Below are positions 6,403-6,692 of a stretch of 6,692 nucleotides of DNA, one piece after another (the first letter of the stretch is position 1; every line of letters starts with the position of its first letter). The notes beneath the pieces are model-generated. The model saw only the letters and a program-made list of their open reading frames with translations. It was not told the origin of the DNA and did not search any database. The position numbers and the translations under genes were made by a program. Location of the stretch: NCBI GenBank assembly GCA_013695405.1, contig JACDAO010000480.1, positions 1-6,692 on the forward strand. Direction: 5' to 3'. The DNA comes from Acidobacteriota bacterium. Its GTDB lineage: Bacteria > Acidobacteriota > Vicinamibacteria > Vicinamibacterales > Vicinamibacteraceae.

Positions 6403-6692
6403 GTGCTCGATCGCACCGCGACCGCGTGGCTACGCCGTGTGTTGACGTGGCTGGAGCCCTTCCGCCCCCTGGGGGCCGAGCGCGTGTGGGTGCGCCTCCG
6501 CGAGAGTGGTGCCCGAGCGCACGGGCGTCCTGATTCTCGCCGGAACAGCTTCCCCCAAACAGGGCACGGCCTCGGTAGGCGTGGCGCGGCAGTACTGCGG
6601 CGCCCGCGGCAAGATCGCGAACTGCCAGACGGCGGTCACCGTGGCCTTGTGGACGGGCACGCGGGCGTGGTTCCTGGGCGCGACCCTGTATC
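6403..6692 (+). pseudogene. IS701-family transposase, broken and cut by the window edge
   Basis: Two pieces in different frames. The first, from a GTG at 6403 to about 6500, reads [20 protein letters not shown] and resembles the helical start of IS701-type DDE transposases. The second, in another frame from about 6521 to the edge, reads [20 protein letters not shown] followed by [20 protein letters not shown] and a strand ending WFLGATLY, the highly conserved region around the first catalytic acidic residue. Family members usually have about 60-70 residues between these blocks; here only about 10 codons separate them, so an internal deletion plus frameshift is likely. The usual Asp-Asp at the start of the catalytic block (DDT/DET) is Ala-Gly here. 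I read this as a non-functional transposase. The C-terminal part lies outside the window and could not rescue these losses. Confidence 0.65.

Larger units (their letters stand above)
6303..6692 (+). mobile_element. IS701-type insertion sequence, left part, apparently degenerate
   Basis: The element starts after the CTAG target, has about 100 nt of AT-richer non-coding leader (6303-6402) and then transposase coding sequence to the window edge. The leader holds a small stem-loop (6362-6382) and no convincing promoter. The family call rests on the block [19 protein letters not shown] in the transposase and on the CTAG target. The right end is not visible. The boundary at 6303 is inferred from the target motif and the composition change. 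Confidence 0.65.

Noticed and set aside
6321..6533. Plus-strand frame of 70 codons at the IS left end
   Set aside because: It is out of frame with both transposase pieces and crosses the IS leader; no recognisable protein.

Overview
This is a GC-rich bacterial window whose genes lie almost entirely on the minus strand. The 2-oxoglutarate dehydrogenase genes with an E1o of E. coli-like size, the GC-rich codon use and the MBOAT/SGNH surface-acetylation pair point to a free-living Gram-negative-type bacterium. An environmental lineage such as Acidobacteriota is my guess, but the sequence alone does not fix the phylum.

Read in the direction of transcription (high to low coordinates), the layout is as follows. 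(1) From about 6303 to the right edge is the left end of an IS701-type insertion sequence with a decayed plus-strand transposase. It abuts a CTAG tetranucleotide, the kind of target this family prefers. (2) At 6302-6102 is a 66-codon C-terminal remnant of an unidentified minus-strand gene that appears to have been cut by that insertion. (3) A short gap contains a TATACT -10-like box. (4) A tightly packed run of five genes follows: a membrane-anchored SGNH esterase-like protein (5993-4875), an AlgI-type MBOAT O-acyltransferase (4878-3412), a 103-residue protein of unknown function (3412-3101), sucA (3093-295) and the start of sucB (285 to the left edge).

The first three genes of the run overlap at ATGA and TGATG junctions, and sucA begins 7 nt after the third. 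The architecture therefore reads as one transcription unit. The MBOAT protein would move acyl (probably acetyl) groups across the membrane, and the SGNH protein would place them on, or remove them from, an extracytoplasmic glycan. SucA and SucB are the E1 and E2 subunits of the 2-oxoglutarate dehydrogenase complex, which converts 2-oxoglutarate and CoA to succinyl-CoA in the TCA cycle. Housing central-metabolism genes downstream of an envelope-acylation cassette, with an unknown small protein at the junction, is the most unusual aspect of the window.

I see no rRNA, tRNA, CRISPR array or obvious new defence system. Long open frames on the plus strand opposite sucA and the MBOAT gene are compositional shadows.
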